Shown one piece after another: positions 50,621-59,824 of a DNA stretch of 64,000 bases. The position numbers were made by a program, and so were the translations under genes. A model generated the notes under the pieces. The model worked only from the letters and a program-made list of their open reading frames with translations, was not told where the DNA came from and did no database searches. Source of the DNA: JAWSUT01 sp033549345 (GTDB lineage: Bacteria; Bacillota; Dethiobacteria; Dethiobacterales; Dethiobacteraceae); NCBI GenBank assembly GCA_033549345.1, contig JAWSUT010000002.1, forward strand, positions 62,001 to 126,000. Direction: 5' to 3'. How positions within the stretch are numbered: the first letter of the stretch is position 1; every line of letters begins with the position of its first letter.

Positions 50621-51712
50621 GTGAAAGAAATTCATGTGGACAGCCTTAAAGTCGGAGACACCCTGGCCGGTGATATTTGCTGTGAATATTCATACAGGAA
50701 CCTGCTCAGCAGGGGGACTGTTATTACCAGGGAACATATAGAGAAATTGCGGCAGTTTAACGTCAGAGGATTCTGCGTGGTACTGGATGAACAGGAAGCG
50801 GCCGGACTGCGGTTTGATTTGTTGGATCAGGTTACGGATGAAAAAGTCAAGCGGGCATATCTGGATACGTTTGTTGTCGGAAAAAGTATTTATGAAAACA
50901 TGGCGCGCGGCAACCCTATTAATATCAGGCTGGCTAGCGAAGCGGTGGAACTGCTTGTAGAGCAAATGCTGCAGAACAGCTCACTGCTGATGCAGCTGGC
51001 CACGGTACGGGTTGTGGACGATTATACCTTTTCCCATATGGTCAATGTTGCACTCTACGCAGCCGCTTTTGGCCGCAGCCTTAAGCTAAGTGAGAGCGAT
51101 ATCCGTGACCTCTGTCTGGCGGGACTGCTTCATGATGTGGGCAAAGCAAAGCTTCCGCAGGAAATTTTACAAAAACCGAGTGACCTGACCGAAGCGGAAT
51201 TTACGGAAATGAAGCGTCATACGGAATATGCTTATGCGGAACTTGGCCGGTATCCCGAGCTGAATGAAAGAGTCAGGCAGGCGGCGCTGCAGCATCATGA
51301 ACGTGGTGACGGCAGCGGATATCCCCGCGGCCTCAAAAAGGAGCAAACCAGCATGTTCGGGCGGATTATTGCCATTGTGGATGTTTACGATGCCCTCACC
51401 TCCGACCGGTGCTATCGCGGCCGTTTCCTACCGCACGAGACCGCGGAAATTCTGATGGGTGACTGCTCGTTAAACAGACTTGATCCCGAACTGGTCAGAG
51501 TCTTTCTGAAACATATTGCCCTCTATCCACCTGGGGTGGAAGTGGTGTTAAGCGACGGGCGGCGGGCCCGTGTTAAAAGGCTCCATACCGATTTCCCGCT
51601 GCGGCCTGTGCTCGATATCCTGGGCAGGGATGATACAGGCAACTGGGTCCCGCTGCACGAAGAGGATCTGATGAAGCATCCCACATTGTTTATTTCCCGT
51701 GTACTGGCCTGA
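50621..51712 (+). CDS. HD-GYP domain cyclic di-GMP phosphodiesterase
   Basis: 363 residues from GTG 50621 (AGGAGGG upstream). The N-terminal ~130 residues are of unknown fold (DUF3391-like start VDSLKVGDTLAGDI). The HD-GYP domain (~135-300) shows HMVNVALYAAAFG, LLHDVGKAKLP, HHERGDGSGYPRGL and DVYDALTSDRCYRG, a full metal and GYP set. It hydrolyses cyclic di-GMP. A ~60-residue C-terminal tail follows. Confidence 0.9.
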   Translation: MKEIHVDSLKVGDTLAGDICCEYSYRNLLSRGTVITREHIEKLRQFNVRGFCVVLDEQEAAGLRFDLLDQVTDEKVKRAYLDTFVVGKSIYENMARGNPINIRLASEAVELLVEQMLQNSSLLMQLATVRVVDDYTFSHMVNVALYAAAFGRSLKLSESDIRDLCLAGLLHDVGKAKLPQEILQKPSDLTEAEFTEMKRHTEYAYAELGRYPELNERVRQAALQHHERGDGSGYPRGLKKEQTSMFGRIIAIVDVYDALTSDRCYRGRFLPHETAEILMGDCSLNRLDPELVRVFLKHIALYPPGVEVVLSDGRRARVKRLHTDFPLRPVLDILGRDDTGNWVPLHEEDLMKHPTLFISRVLA

Positions 51713-51778
51713 TTGGTTTGTACCTCCTGCTCAAATGGGGTATAATAGGGAAAAGCGTTTGCAAAAAGGAGGCGGCCA

Positions 51779-52027
51779 ATGAAATACCAGGGCATAGACA
51801 ATTGGGTCCCTGTGTTTGAAGCGGCTACGGTTGATGAGGCCAATATTGTCAAAGGCATGCTTGAGGCTTCAAAGATTCCGGTGATTCTTGACAGAGAGGC
51901 AGCCAACTCAGAGTTTGCAATGGCGGAGGGTTCCGTCAATGAAGTTGTAGTGAAAGTTCCCAGAGAGATGGTTGCAAAAGTTGCCCAACTGCTTCAGGCT
52001 ACCCCCTACGGTGTGCCTGAGGAATAA
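51779..52027 (+). CDS. DUF2007-like small signal transducing protein
   Basis: 82 residues, AAAGGAGG before the ATG. WVPVFEAATVDEANIVKGML and the VKVPREMVAKVAQLL end fit the DUF2007 ferredoxin-like fold. Function is unknown. It opens a short unit with a small membrane peptide and a HAD phosphatase. Confidence 0.8.
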   Translation: MKYQGIDNWVPVFEAATVDEANIVKGMLEASKIPVILDREAANSEFAMAEGSVNEVVVKVPREMVAKVAQLLQATPYGVPEE

Positions 52028-52044
52028 GAGAGAAAAGGACAGAT

Positions 52045-52173
52045 ATGATGAGCCACAGATGGGGATATATAATTATTTTGGTTGTTTTTATCGCCATATC
52101 CTGGGGCGTGCGTATGCTGCTCTCCCAGAATGTGAGTGATAAAGTCCTGGATGATAAAGAAGAGGATGAATAG
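52045..52173 (+). CDS. 42-residue single-pass membrane peptide
   Basis: ATG 52045 (or 52048) with AAAAGGA upstream. One membrane helix (YIIILVVFIAISWGVRML) and an acidic tail (DKVLDDKEEDE). It ends exactly where the HAD phosphatase begins, so it is translated in the same unit. Confidence 0.6.
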   Translation: MMSHRWGYIIILVVFIAISWGVRMLLSQNVSDKVLDDKEEDE

Positions 52174-52854
52174 ATGGCCCGGCGGTTGGAAAATATTCAG
52201 GTCCTGTGCGACTTTGACGGTACCATTACCAACGAAGACATAGGATTTAAAATCATTGAGACATTTGCCGGCCCCGGTTGGCATGAAATAGAAGATGCTT
52301 ACCAGCGGGGTGAAAAAGGGTCACGGGAAGCATTGGAAGAAATCTTTGCCCTCACACGGATTTCAGAGGAAACTCTGACGGAGTTTGTGGAAAAACATTT
52401 TCATGTGGATCCCTCTTTCCCCGCGTTTCTCGCTCTTTGCCGCAGGGAAAACATTGCCGTGACTGTACTCAGTGACGGCTTTGACTTCTATATTGACCTG
52501 ATGTTCCGTAAGTTCAGTGTGGACGTGCCTTACCTGGCTAATACGCTGCGTGTCGTGGACTGCAGTTTGCAGGCCGGTTTCCCGCATAAAAGCGGTTCCT
52601 GCGGGTCGTGCGGCAACTGTAAGATGGCCTATGCCCGGCAGGTAAAAGAGCGTGGCGACAGGATTATCTATATCGGAGACGGCCACTCGGACAAATGTGT
52701 CAGCAGCCTTGCCGACCTTGTTTTTGCCAAAGGCGTGCTTGCCGGACACTGCCGGGAACAGGGAACACCGTTTCACCGGTTTGAAACATTTGATGACATA
52801 CTTGCCGTCTGTATGAACGGCCCGTTTGCAAATATCTTAAACTCAGGAGAGTGA
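52174..52854 (+). CDS. MtnX-like HAD phosphatase with a CxxCxxC insert
   Basis: 226 residues. HAD motifs: LCDFDGTITNED (nucleophile and acid Asp), VLSDGFDFYID (motif II), IYIGDGHSDKC (motif IV). It is HAD-IB like MtnX, the phosphatase of methylthiopentenyl phosphate in methionine salvage. An insert GSCGSCGNCKM (~residues 145-153) places three cysteines in a CxxCxxC array, probably for zinc. No other mtn genes are visible, so the substrate is open. Confidence 0.82.
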   Translation: MARRLENIQVLCDFDGTITNEDIGFKIIETFAGPGWHEIEDAYQRGEKGSREALEEIFALTRISEETLTEFVEKHFHVDPSFPAFLALCRRENIAVTVLSDGFDFYIDLMFRKFSVDVPYLANTLRVVDCSLQAGFPHKSGSCGSCGNCKMAYARQVKERGDRIIYIGDGHSDKCVSSLADLVFAKGVLAGHCREQGTPFHRFETFDDILAVCMNGPFANILNSGE

Positions 52855-52858
52855 AAAA

Positions 52859-53785
52859 ATGACAAACATAGTCAATAATATTACTGACCTGATTGGCAAC
52901 ACGCCCATGGTACGGCTAAATAAGCTGGCCGGCCCGGAAATGGCTGAAGTTGTGGTGAAGCTTGAATCCTTTAATCCGGGCGGCAGCGTAAAAGACCGCA
53001 TTGCCATGAGCATGGTTGTGGCTGCTGAGAAAGAAGGAAAACTAAAGGCCGGAGCCACAATTGTAGAGCCTACCAGCGGCAATACGGGCATCGGCCTGGC
53101 AATGCTGGCGGCAGCACGCGGTTACCGCCTGATTCTTGTCATGCCGGACACGATGTCGATGGAACGGCGCATCCTGGCCAAAGCTTATGGTGCGGAACTG
53201 ATTCTTACTCCCGGTGCCAAAGGAATGAAAGGCACTTTGGAGAAGGTGGAAGAGATTTTAAAGGAAAACCCTGAGTACTTTGTGCCCCAGCAGTTTGCCA
53301 ACCCGGCGAATCCGGAAATACACAGGCAGACAACGGCCCGGGAAGTTTTGGAACAGACAGGGGGCCAACTGGATGCGTTTGTAGCCGGCGTAGGTACCGG
53401 CGGTACGATCACTGGTGTTGGCGAAGTCTTAAAAAAAGAGAAGCCGGGCGTAAAAATCATTGCTGTGGAGCCGGCCGCTTCTCCCATCCTCTCCGGCGGC
53501 CAGCCAGGCCCGCATAAAATCCAGGGGATCGGCGCCGGTTTTGTCCCTTCTGTTTTAAACCGCGGCGCGTTTGATGAGGTGCTCACCGTGTCCAATGAAG
53601 AAGCAATGGATACCGCCCGGCGCATGGCTGCCGAGGAAGGCATCCTCTGCGGCATCTCCTGCGGCGCCGCCGTCCACGCAGCGCTGCGTGTGGCCAAAAA
53701 GCTGGGAGCGGGAAAGCGGGTAGTGGTTGTGGCCCCTGATACGGGTGAGCGTTATCTGACCACCGACCTGTTTAAACACGAATAA
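52859..53785 (+). CDS. cysK: Cysteine synthase (O-acetylserine sulfhydrylase A)
   Basis: 308 residues. PLP lysine (K45) in NPGGSVKDRIA, substrate loop EPTSGNTGIGLA, phosphate loop GVGTGGTITGVGE. It makes cysteine from O-acetylserine and sulfide. TCAGGAGAG precedes the ATG, 4 bp after the HAD gene. A terminator follows. Confidence 0.95.
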   Translation: MTNIVNNITDLIGNTPMVRLNKLAGPEMAEVVVKLESFNPGGSVKDRIAMSMVVAAEKEGKLKAGATIVEPTSGNTGIGLAMLAAARGYRLILVMPDTMSMERRILAKAYGAELILTPGAKGMKGTLEKVEEILKENPEYFVPQQFANPANPEIHRQTTAREVLEQTGGQLDAFVAGVGTGGTITGVGEVLKKEKPGVKIIAVEPAASPILSGGQPGPHKIQGIGAGFVPSVLNRGAFDEVLTVSNEEAMDTARRMAAEEGILCGISCGAAVHAALRVAKKLGAGKRVVVVAPDTGERYLTTDLFKHE

Positions 53786-53793
53786 GGAATTGG

Positions 53794-53818
53794 GGGAGCG
53801 GCTTGCCGCTCCCTTTCT
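53794..53818 (+). terminator. Terminator after cysK
   Basis: GGGAGCGG-CTTG-CCGCTCCC followed by TTTCT. Confidence 0.85.
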
Positions 53819-53821
53819 AAA

Positions 53822-53851
53822 TTGACCCTCTGCGCCGCAATATGATATAAT
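53822..53851 (+). promoter_or_regulatory. Promoter of proS
   Basis: TTGACC (53822-53827) and TATAAT (53846-53851), 18 bp apart. The leader is only ~50 nt, so there is no T-box, unlike many Firmicute synthetase genes. Confidence 0.75.
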
Positions 53852-53901
53852 CCTTAAAGATTCGGCAGTGCCAGGTTTTTCCGTGAAGGAGGAATACATA
53901 G

Positions 53902-55353
53902 ATGTCTAAACAGAATAAAGAGTTTGTCAAAGAAATCACACCGCGCTCTGAGGATTACTCGCAGTGGTATCTGGATGTTATCCTCAAAGCTCAGATGATG
54001 GATTATTCGCCGGTAAAAGGCTGCATGGTGATTCGCCCCTACGGCTTTACGCTGTGGGAGAATATGCAGCAGGGCCTCGACGGCCGCATTAAAGCTACCG
54101 GGCACAGAAATGCCTACTTTCCGCTGTTTATTCCCGAGAGTCTGCTGCAAAAAGAGGCCGACCACGTGGAGGGGTTTGCCCCGGAAGTGGCCTGGGTCAC
54201 CCACGGCGGCAATGAAAAACTGGCGGAGCGCCTGGTTGTCCGCCCCACTTCGGAAACAATTATCTGTGAGATGTATAGCCGCTGGATTCAGTCCTACCGG
54301 GACCTGCCCGTGCTGATTAACCAGTGGTGCAATGTGGTGCGCTGGGAGAAAGTCACCAGGCCGTTTTTGCGTACTTCTGAATTCCTCTGGCAGGAAGGGC
54401 ACACGGCCCACCGTAATGAGGAAGAGGCCGAGGAAGAAACACTGAAGATGCTGGAAGTGTACCGCGACTTTGTGGAAAACGACCTGGCGGTTCCGGTGGT
54501 GACAGGACGCAAAACTGAAAATGAGAAATTTGCCGGTGCACTGCGCACCTATTCCATTGAGGCACTGATGAGCGACGGAAAAGCCCTGCAGGCCGGCACT
54601 TCACATAACCTGGGCACCCATTTTGCCAAAGTGTTTGATATTACATACCTGGATTCAGACGGAGAACTCAAGCATGTCTGGCAGACATCCTGGGGTGTCT
54701 CCACACGGCTGATCGGCGCCATTATTATGGTGCACGGCGATGACCGCGGCCTGGTGCTGCCGCCGAAGGTGGCACCCACGCAGGTTATTCTGGTGCCCAT
54801 CGCGCCCAAGAAAGCCAGGGAAACCGTCCTGCCCAAAGCCGATGCCATTTACCGGGATATTAAAGAGAGCGGTGTCCGCATCGAGATGGATGACCGGGAA
54901 GAATACTCACCCGGCTGGAAGTTTAATGAGTGGGAAATGAAGGGCGTGCCCCTGCGCATTGAAATCGGCCCCCGCGACCTTGAAAACGGACAAGCCGTTC
55001 TGGCCCGCCGCGATACCGGCGAAAAGGAAACGGTCAGCTTAGACAGTCTCAAAACCCGGGTCCGGGAACTGCTTGGCGAAATTCAGGCCAACATGTATGA
55101 CAAGGCCAAAGCATTCCGGGAAGAAAATACATACCGGACCGACGATTACGACGAGTTTAAAAAAATCATCGAAGAAAAGCGCGGCTTTGTTGTCTCCCGC
55201 TGGTGCGGTGACAGTGACTGTGAGCAGGCTATAAAAGAAGACACCAAAGCCACCATCCGCTGTCTCCCCTTCAATGAGGAAACCACCTCCGGCCCATGCC
55301 TCCGCTGCGGCACAGAATCCGACAAACTCGCCTACTTTGCCCGCGCCTATTAG
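53902..55353 (+). CDS. proS: Prolyl-tRNA synthetase, archaeal/eukaryote-like type
   Basis: 483 residues, ATG with AAGGAGG upstream. Class II motifs: motif 2 RPFLRTSEFLWQEGHTAH and motif 3 HGDDRGLVLPPKVAP. It lacks the large editing insert of the usual bacterial enzyme and ends in a zinc-binding C-terminal domain with Cys residues and a final aromatic (YFARAY), as in the ProS type 3 found in some Firmicutes. It charges tRNA-Pro. Confidence 0.95.
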   Translation: MSKQNKEFVKEITPRSEDYSQWYLDVILKAQMMDYSPVKGCMVIRPYGFTLWENMQQGLDGRIKATGHRNAYFPLFIPESLLQKEADHVEGFAPEVAWVTHGGNEKLAERLVVRPTSETIICEMYSRWIQSYRDLPVLINQWCNVVRWEKVTRPFLRTSEFLWQEGHTAHRNEEEAEEETLKMLEVYRDFVENDLAVPVVTGRKTENEKFAGALRTYSIEALMSDGKALQAGTSHNLGTHFAKVFDITYLDSDGELKHVWQTSWGVSTRLIGAIIMVHGDDRGLVLPPKVAPTQVILVPIAPKKARETVLPKADAIYRDIKESGVRIEMDDREEYSPGWKFNEWEMKGVPLRIEIGPRDLENGQAVLARRDTGEKETVSLDSLKTRVRELLGEIQANMYDKAKAFREENTYRTDDYDEFKKIIEEKRGFVVSRWCGDSDCEQAIKEDTKATIRCLPFNEETTSGPCLRCGTESDKLAYFARAY

Positions 55354-55381
55354 ACACGTCGACCCTGAGATTTAGTGCAAG

Positions 55382-55401
55382 AAAGGGTCTGACCCTTTTT
55401 T
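55382..55401 (+). terminator. Palindromic repeat acting as terminator after proS
   Basis: AAAGGGTC-TGACCCTTT followed by TTT. The short GGGTCTGACCC palindrome is REP-like and could be mobile. Confidence 0.6.
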
Positions 55402-55444
55402 GCATGCAACCCTGTTTTGCAGAATTGGGAAGGAGGAACTCCTG

Positions 55445-56554
55445 TTGCCAAGTAAAGTGTATTTTACCGATATGAGAGCGAATGCCAAGCATGAAAGCCT
55501 GCCGCAGAAGGTAAACAAACTGTTTAAAGTTGCGGGGTTTGCCGATCTGATTGGTGACGATGAACTGATTGCGGTTAAGCTGCATTTTGGTGAAAAAGGC
55601 GGGACCGCCTTTATCCATCCGGTGTTTGCGCGGCAGGTGGTGGAGCGCGTCAAAGAAGCCGGCGGCAAACCGTTTCTGACCGACACGAATACGCTGTATG
55701 TGGGTGCGCGGGCTAACAGTGTGGACCATATTCAGACAGCCCTTGAGAACGGCTTCTCCTATGCCACGGTGAATGCGCCAATTATCATTGCCGATGGCCT
55801 GTTCGGTAAGAACTTTGTGGAAGTGCCAATCGGGGGAAAACATTTTGATGCTGTTAAAATCGGCAGCGAAGTGGCCAATGCCGACGGCATGATTGTTCTC
55901 TCACACACCAAAGGGCATATCGTCACCGGATTTGGCGGGACTCTGAAAAACCTGGGCATGGGCTGTGGCAACCGCGGCGGCAAGCAGATGATGCATTCTT
56001 CATTAAAGCCGAAGGTGGGCGAGGAAAAATGCAAAATTTGCAAAACCTGCCTCAAGTGGTGCCCGGCGGACGCAATTCTGATTACGGAAAAAACGGCCGA
56101 GATAGAGCATGACAAGTGCATCGGCTGCGGCGAATGCACGGTCGTTTGCCCCACACGGGCCATTAAGATTCAGTGGAAGAGCGAGGCTCTGGATGTGCAG
56201 GAGCGCATGGCGGAATATGCCTGGGGAGCGGTGAAGGAAAAACAGGGAAAAGTCGGTTACTTTAATTTTGTGATGAATGTAACGCCTGACTGTGACTGCA
56301 ACAGTTGGAGCGACGCATATATCGTAAATGATGTGGGAATTTTGGCCTCGACAGATCCGGTGGCCATTGACCAGGCCGCAATTGATCTCATTAATGCGCA
56401 GGCCGGACTGAAGAACACACGGCTGGAATCTAATTTTGCTCCGGGTGAAGACAAGTTTAAAGGCGTCTATCCCGAGGGGGACCATGAAGCCCAGCTGCGT
56501 CATGCAGAAAAATTAGGTATGGGCAGCCGCCAGTATGAACTGGTCAGGTTATAA
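55445..56554 (+). CDS. DUF362 domain protein with 2x[4Fe-4S] ferredoxin motifs
   Basis: 369 residues from TTG 55445 (AAGGAGG 9 nt upstream). DUF362 fold (VKLHFGEKGGTAFIHP, LSHTKGHIVTGFGGTLKNLG) interrupted by a ferredoxin domain with CKICKTCLKWC and CIGCGECTVVC. These proteins are widespread in anaerobes and are predicted Fe-S redox proteins; the reaction is not known. Confidence 0.87.
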   Translation: MPSKVYFTDMRANAKHESLPQKVNKLFKVAGFADLIGDDELIAVKLHFGEKGGTAFIHPVFARQVVERVKEAGGKPFLTDTNTLYVGARANSVDHIQTALENGFSYATVNAPIIIADGLFGKNFVEVPIGGKHFDAVKIGSEVANADGMIVLSHTKGHIVTGFGGTLKNLGMGCGNRGGKQMMHSSLKPKVGEEKCKICKTCLKWCPADAILITEKTAEIEHDKCIGCGECTVVCPTRAIKIQWKSEALDVQERMAEYAWGAVKEKQGKVGYFNFVMNVTPDCDCNSWSDAYIVNDVGILASTDPVAIDQAAIDLINAQAGLKNTRLESNFAPGEDKFKGVYPEGDHEAQLRHAEKLGMGSRQYELVRL

Positions 56555-56563
56555 GGAGCAGCA

Positions 56564-57145
56564 ATGGAAGAAAAAAAAGCGCTGCGAAAAGATGTGCTTA
56601 GCCGCTGCAACCTTCTGAGCCGGGAGGAAGTGGAGCAATACAGTGAGCAGATAGCAGACAGGCTGTTTAATTTGCCGGAATACCGTGCAGCCGAAACGGT
56701 GATGTTTTTCCTGAACTTTGGCAGCGAAGTTATGACGCTGAAGATGGTACCGCAGGCGCTTGCCCAGGGAAAGCGCGTGGTGGCACCAAAAACAGAACAT
56801 AAAGAGCGCCGCATGATCCTCTCGGAAATTCTGGATGTGGAAGACGACCTGGCGCCGGGTATGTGGAATATTCCCGAGCCCAGGCCCGATAAACTGCGGA
56901 TTCTGCAGCCCGCAGACATTGACTTTGTGGTGGTTCCCGGCGTAGCATTTGATGAGGAAGGCAACCGCCTGGGTTACGGTGGAGGGTATTACGATCGTTT
57001 CTTCACCCAGATTCGGGATGGTGTACCCCTGGTGGCACTTACCTTTGAGGTGCAAATCGTAGACAGGGTGCCGGTGGCGCCCTGGGACCGCAGGGTGGAT
57101 ATGATTGTTACCGAAAAGCGGGTAATTGACTGCCGCCGTATCTAA
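56564..57145 (+). CDS. 5-formyltetrahydrofolate cyclo-ligase
   Basis: 193 residues. The signature LGYGGGYYDRF (phosphate/ATP site), PGVAFDEEGNRLG and a C-terminal APWDRRVDMIVTE identify the family. It converts 5-formyl-THF to 5,10-methenyl-THF using ATP, feeding one-carbon metabolism. The ATG lies 9 bp after the DUF362 gene. Confidence 0.93.
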   Translation: MEEKKALRKDVLSRCNLLSREEVEQYSEQIADRLFNLPEYRAAETVMFFLNFGSEVMTLKMVPQALAQGKRVVAPKTEHKERRMILSEILDVEDDLAPGMWNIPEPRPDKLRILQPADIDFVVVPGVAFDEEGNRLGYGGGYYDRFFTQIRDGVPLVALTFEVQIVDRVPVAPWDRRVDMIVTEKRVIDCRRI

Positions 57146-57166
57146 ACAGATGAATAAAAAAAGGTT

Positions 57167-57197
57167 GAAGCGCGACCCGAGGGCTGCGCTTCTTTTA
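57167..57197 (+). terminator. Terminator after 5-FTHF cyclo-ligase
   Basis: GAAGCGC...GCGCTTC with a 12-nt loop, followed by TTTTA. The following 57198-57396 is an AT-rich leader with GTTACGTT repeated at about 57317 and 57337; a regulator site is possible but not assigned. Confidence 0.75.
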
Positions 57198-57396
57198 CGT
57201 TTACAATAAGGATTCACCTGAAAATTTTGATGCAAAAAAGGAAAAAAGAGCAGAAAGTCGAATAGATAGTATGAATAGTGCCATTTTTTTTTTAATTTAT
57301 ACAAATCCCCATTTGTTACGTTAGTCCCGCCAGAGAGTTACGTTCTAAGTGAGATGCATATCGCTTTTAAAATTAATGTAAAGGGGGGGAGTTTTT

Positions 57397-57861
57397 ATGT
57401 GTGTTGAAAAGAAGGAAGTCGGGTTGAGTGATGTATTTGCCAGGTTTAAAGGCAAGCGGGAGGAATTGATTCCGATTCTGCAGGCTACCCAAAACGTCTA
57501 TGGCTATCTGCCGCAGGATGCAATGAAACAAATAGCCAAGTTTGTTTCCATGCCCGAGAGCCAGGTGTATGGCGTGGCAACTTTTTTTGCGCAGTTTTAC
57601 TTTACCCGTCGCGGCAAGCACCAGGTAAAGGTTTGCTACGGTACAGCGTGCCACGTAAAAGGTGCAACGCGTGTGCTTGAAGCCTTCGAGCGCGGCCTTG
57701 GCATAGAGTGCGACTGCACGTCCGAGGACTACGAATACAGCCTCGAGAAAGTGGCCTGTGTCGGTTCCTGTGCGTTGGCTCCGGTGGTTGTGGTGGACGA
57801 AGAAGTTTACGGACAGGTTGACCCCGGCAAAGTCGCCGAAATTCTTGATAAGAAGAAATAA
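57397..57861 (+). CDS. NuoE-like [2Fe-2S] subunit of formate dehydrogenase complex
   Basis: 154 residues. Thioredoxin-like 2Fe-2S domain with CYGTACHVKGA and CVGSCALAPVV (four cluster cysteines) and the helical N-terminal part LIPILQATQNVYGYLP. It matches the small subunit (HndA/HylA/NuoE type) of NAD(P)-linked multi-subunit hydrogenases and formate dehydrogenases. First gene of a three-gene operon with a G-rich ribosome site. Confidence 0.92.
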   Translation: MCVEKKEVGLSDVFARFKGKREELIPILQATQNVYGYLPQDAMKQIAKFVSMPESQVYGVATFFAQFYFTRRGKHQVKVCYGTACHVKGATRVLEAFERGLGIECDCTSEDYEYSLEKVACVGSCALAPVVVVDEEVYGQVDPGKVAEILDKKK

Positions 57862-57892
57862 GCATTACGTGAGGGAGAGGAGGTTGGAACTA

Positions 57893-59821
57893 TTGAAGGC
57901 AGATTCACCATCCAGAATTGCAGAGATAAAAGAAAACTGTAAGACTGCATATGACAGACAGAAAACCCGTTTTCTGGTCTGTGCCGGTACCGGCTGCGTA
58001 GCCGGCGGTTCCCTGGCGGTCTACCGGGAGCTGAAACGCCTCATCAGCGAAAAAGGGATTGATGTTGACGTCGAGCTGTTGTTTGAAGGCAAGGAAAGTG
58101 AGGCCGGAGTGGCTGTGAGCGGCTGTCATGGTTTTTGCCAGATGGGGCCGCTGGTGCGCTTTGAGCCCAAAGGTATTTTCTATACAAAGGTAAAGGCCTC
58201 TGATGTGCCTGAAATCGTGGAAGCTTCACTTGAAAAGGATACAGTGGTTGAACATTTGCTTTATGAGAACACCGACGGCAGCCGCTGCCTGACCGAGCAC
58301 GAGGTTCCCTTCTACAACAGGCAGCAGCGGATTGTGCTGGATAAATGCGGGATCATCAACCCTGAAGACATCCGTGAGTATTTTGCAGCCGACGGCTACC
58401 AGGCGCTGGCGAAAATTCTTCAGGACTACACCCCTGAGCAGGTTATCGACGTTGTAACCGAATCCGGCCTGCGTGGCCGTGGAGGTGCAGGCTTTCCGGT
58501 GGGCAGGAAGTGGTTGTCCTGTCTGAAAGCACCGGGCCAGCCGAAATATGTGGTTTGCAACGGTGACGAAGGAGACCCCGGCGCGTTTATGGACCGCTCG
58601 GTGCTGGAGGGGAACCCGCATGCCGTTATTGAAGGTATGATAATTTCCGCGTTTGCCATCGGCGCCAGCTATGGCTATATCTACGTGCGCGCTGAGTATC
58701 CCCTGGCAGTGGCGCGCCTGCAAGAAGCTCTGCAGCAGGCACGGGAATGGGGAGTACTGGGCGACGATATCATGGGAACAGGGTTTAGTTTTGACCTTGA
58801 AGTATTCCAGGGGGCCGGCGCTTTTGTGTGCGGCGAGTCCACAGCGCTTGTCCGTTCAATAGAAGGTTACCGCGGAATGCCCAAGCCCCTGCCCAGGCCC
58901 CGCACCACCGAGGTAGGGCTGCGGGACAAACCGACGCTTTTAAATAACGTGAAAACGTTTGCCTTTATTCCCGATATCATCAGAAACGGTGCGGAGTGGT
59001 TTAGGTCCACCGGTACCGAAGGCAGCCCGGGTACGGCGGTATTTGCCCTGACCGGGAAAATTCAAAACAGCGGGCTGATTGAAGTGCCCATGGGGATTAA
59101 GCTGCATGAAATTATCTATGATATCGGCGGCGGTGTACCCAACGGCAAGGAATTTAAAGCGGTTCAGACCGGTGGTCCGTCCGGCGGCTGTCTGCCGGCC
59201 GATATGCTGGATCTGGAAGTCGACTTTGATTCCCTGGTAAAAGTGGGTTCCATGATGGGCTCCGGCGGTATGATTATCCTGGACGAAACATCATGCATGG
59301 TTGATATCGCCAGATATTTCGTGGAGTTTACCGTGGAAGAATCCTGCGGACAGTGTGCGCCCTGCCGCGACGGCATGTACCAGATGCTGAAAATCCTGCA
59401 GGATATTACCTCCGGCAAAGGCAGGCCGGAAGATCTGACCCGGCTGGAGGAGATGGGCAAAGCGATTATTGCCGGTTCCATCTGCGGCCTGGGCCAGAGC
59501 GCACCCAACCCGGTTCTCAGTACACTGCATCACTTCCGTCATGAATACGATGCACATATTCATGACAAGAGCTGTCCGGCCCTGAACTGTAAGGAGTTAA
59601 TTGCCTACTGGATTGATCCGGACAAGTGCAAGGCGTGCGGGCTCTGCCGCAAGAACTGTCCCACCGATGCGATTAGCGGCGAAAAGAAGGTGCCGCATGT
59701 TATTGAGCAGGCCAAATGTTCCAAGTGCGGGATCTGTATTGATAATTGCCCGGACAAGTTCAGTGCTATTTCCAAGATAACCGGCAACCAGCGGATTGAG
59801 ATCCTAGAGGGGGTGAAATAA
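57893..59821 (+). CDS. NuoF-like FMN/NAD-binding subunit with extra ferredoxin domain
   Basis: 642 residues from TTG 57893 (AGGAGG 9 nt upstream; longer frames overlap the previous gene). Order: thioredoxin-like 2Fe-2S domain (~20-110; CAGTGCVAGG, CHGFCQMG), FMN/NAD domain (GLRGRGGAGFPVGRKW, NGDEGDPGAFMDR), SLBB, the N3 4Fe-4S motif ESCGQCAPCRDGMYQ, and two C-terminal 4Fe-4S motifs (CKACGLCRKNC, CSKCGICIDNC). It passes electrons between NAD(H), ferredoxin and the formate dehydrogenase subunit; the layout is that of electron-bifurcating enzymes. Confidence 0.93.
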   Translation: MKADSPSRIAEIKENCKTAYDRQKTRFLVCAGTGCVAGGSLAVYRELKRLISEKGIDVDVELLFEGKESEAGVAVSGCHGFCQMGPLVRFEPKGIFYTKVKASDVPEIVEASLEKDTVVEHLLYENTDGSRCLTEHEVPFYNRQQRIVLDKCGIINPEDIREYFAADGYQALAKILQDYTPEQVIDVVTESGLRGRGGAGFPVGRKWLSCLKAPGQPKYVVCNGDEGDPGAFMDRSVLEGNPHAVIEGMIISAFAIGASYGYIYVRAEYPLAVARLQEALQQAREWGVLGDDIMGTGFSFDLEVFQGAGAFVCGESTALVRSIEGYRGMPKPLPRPRTTEVGLRDKPTLLNNVKTFAFIPDIIRNGAEWFRSTGTEGSPGTAVFALTGKIQNSGLIEVPMGIKLHEIIYDIGGGVPNGKEFKAVQTGGPSGGCLPADMLDLEVDFDSLVKVGSMMGSGGMIILDETSCMVDIARYFVEFTVEESCGQCAPCRDGMYQMLKILQDITSGKGRPEDLTRLEEMGKAIIAGSICGLGQSAPNPVLSTLHHFRHEYDAHIHDKSCPALNCKELIAYWIDPDKCKACGLCRKNCPTDAISGEKKVPHVIEQAKCSKCGICIDNCPDKFSAISKITGNQRIEILEGVK

Positions 59822-59824
59822 ATA

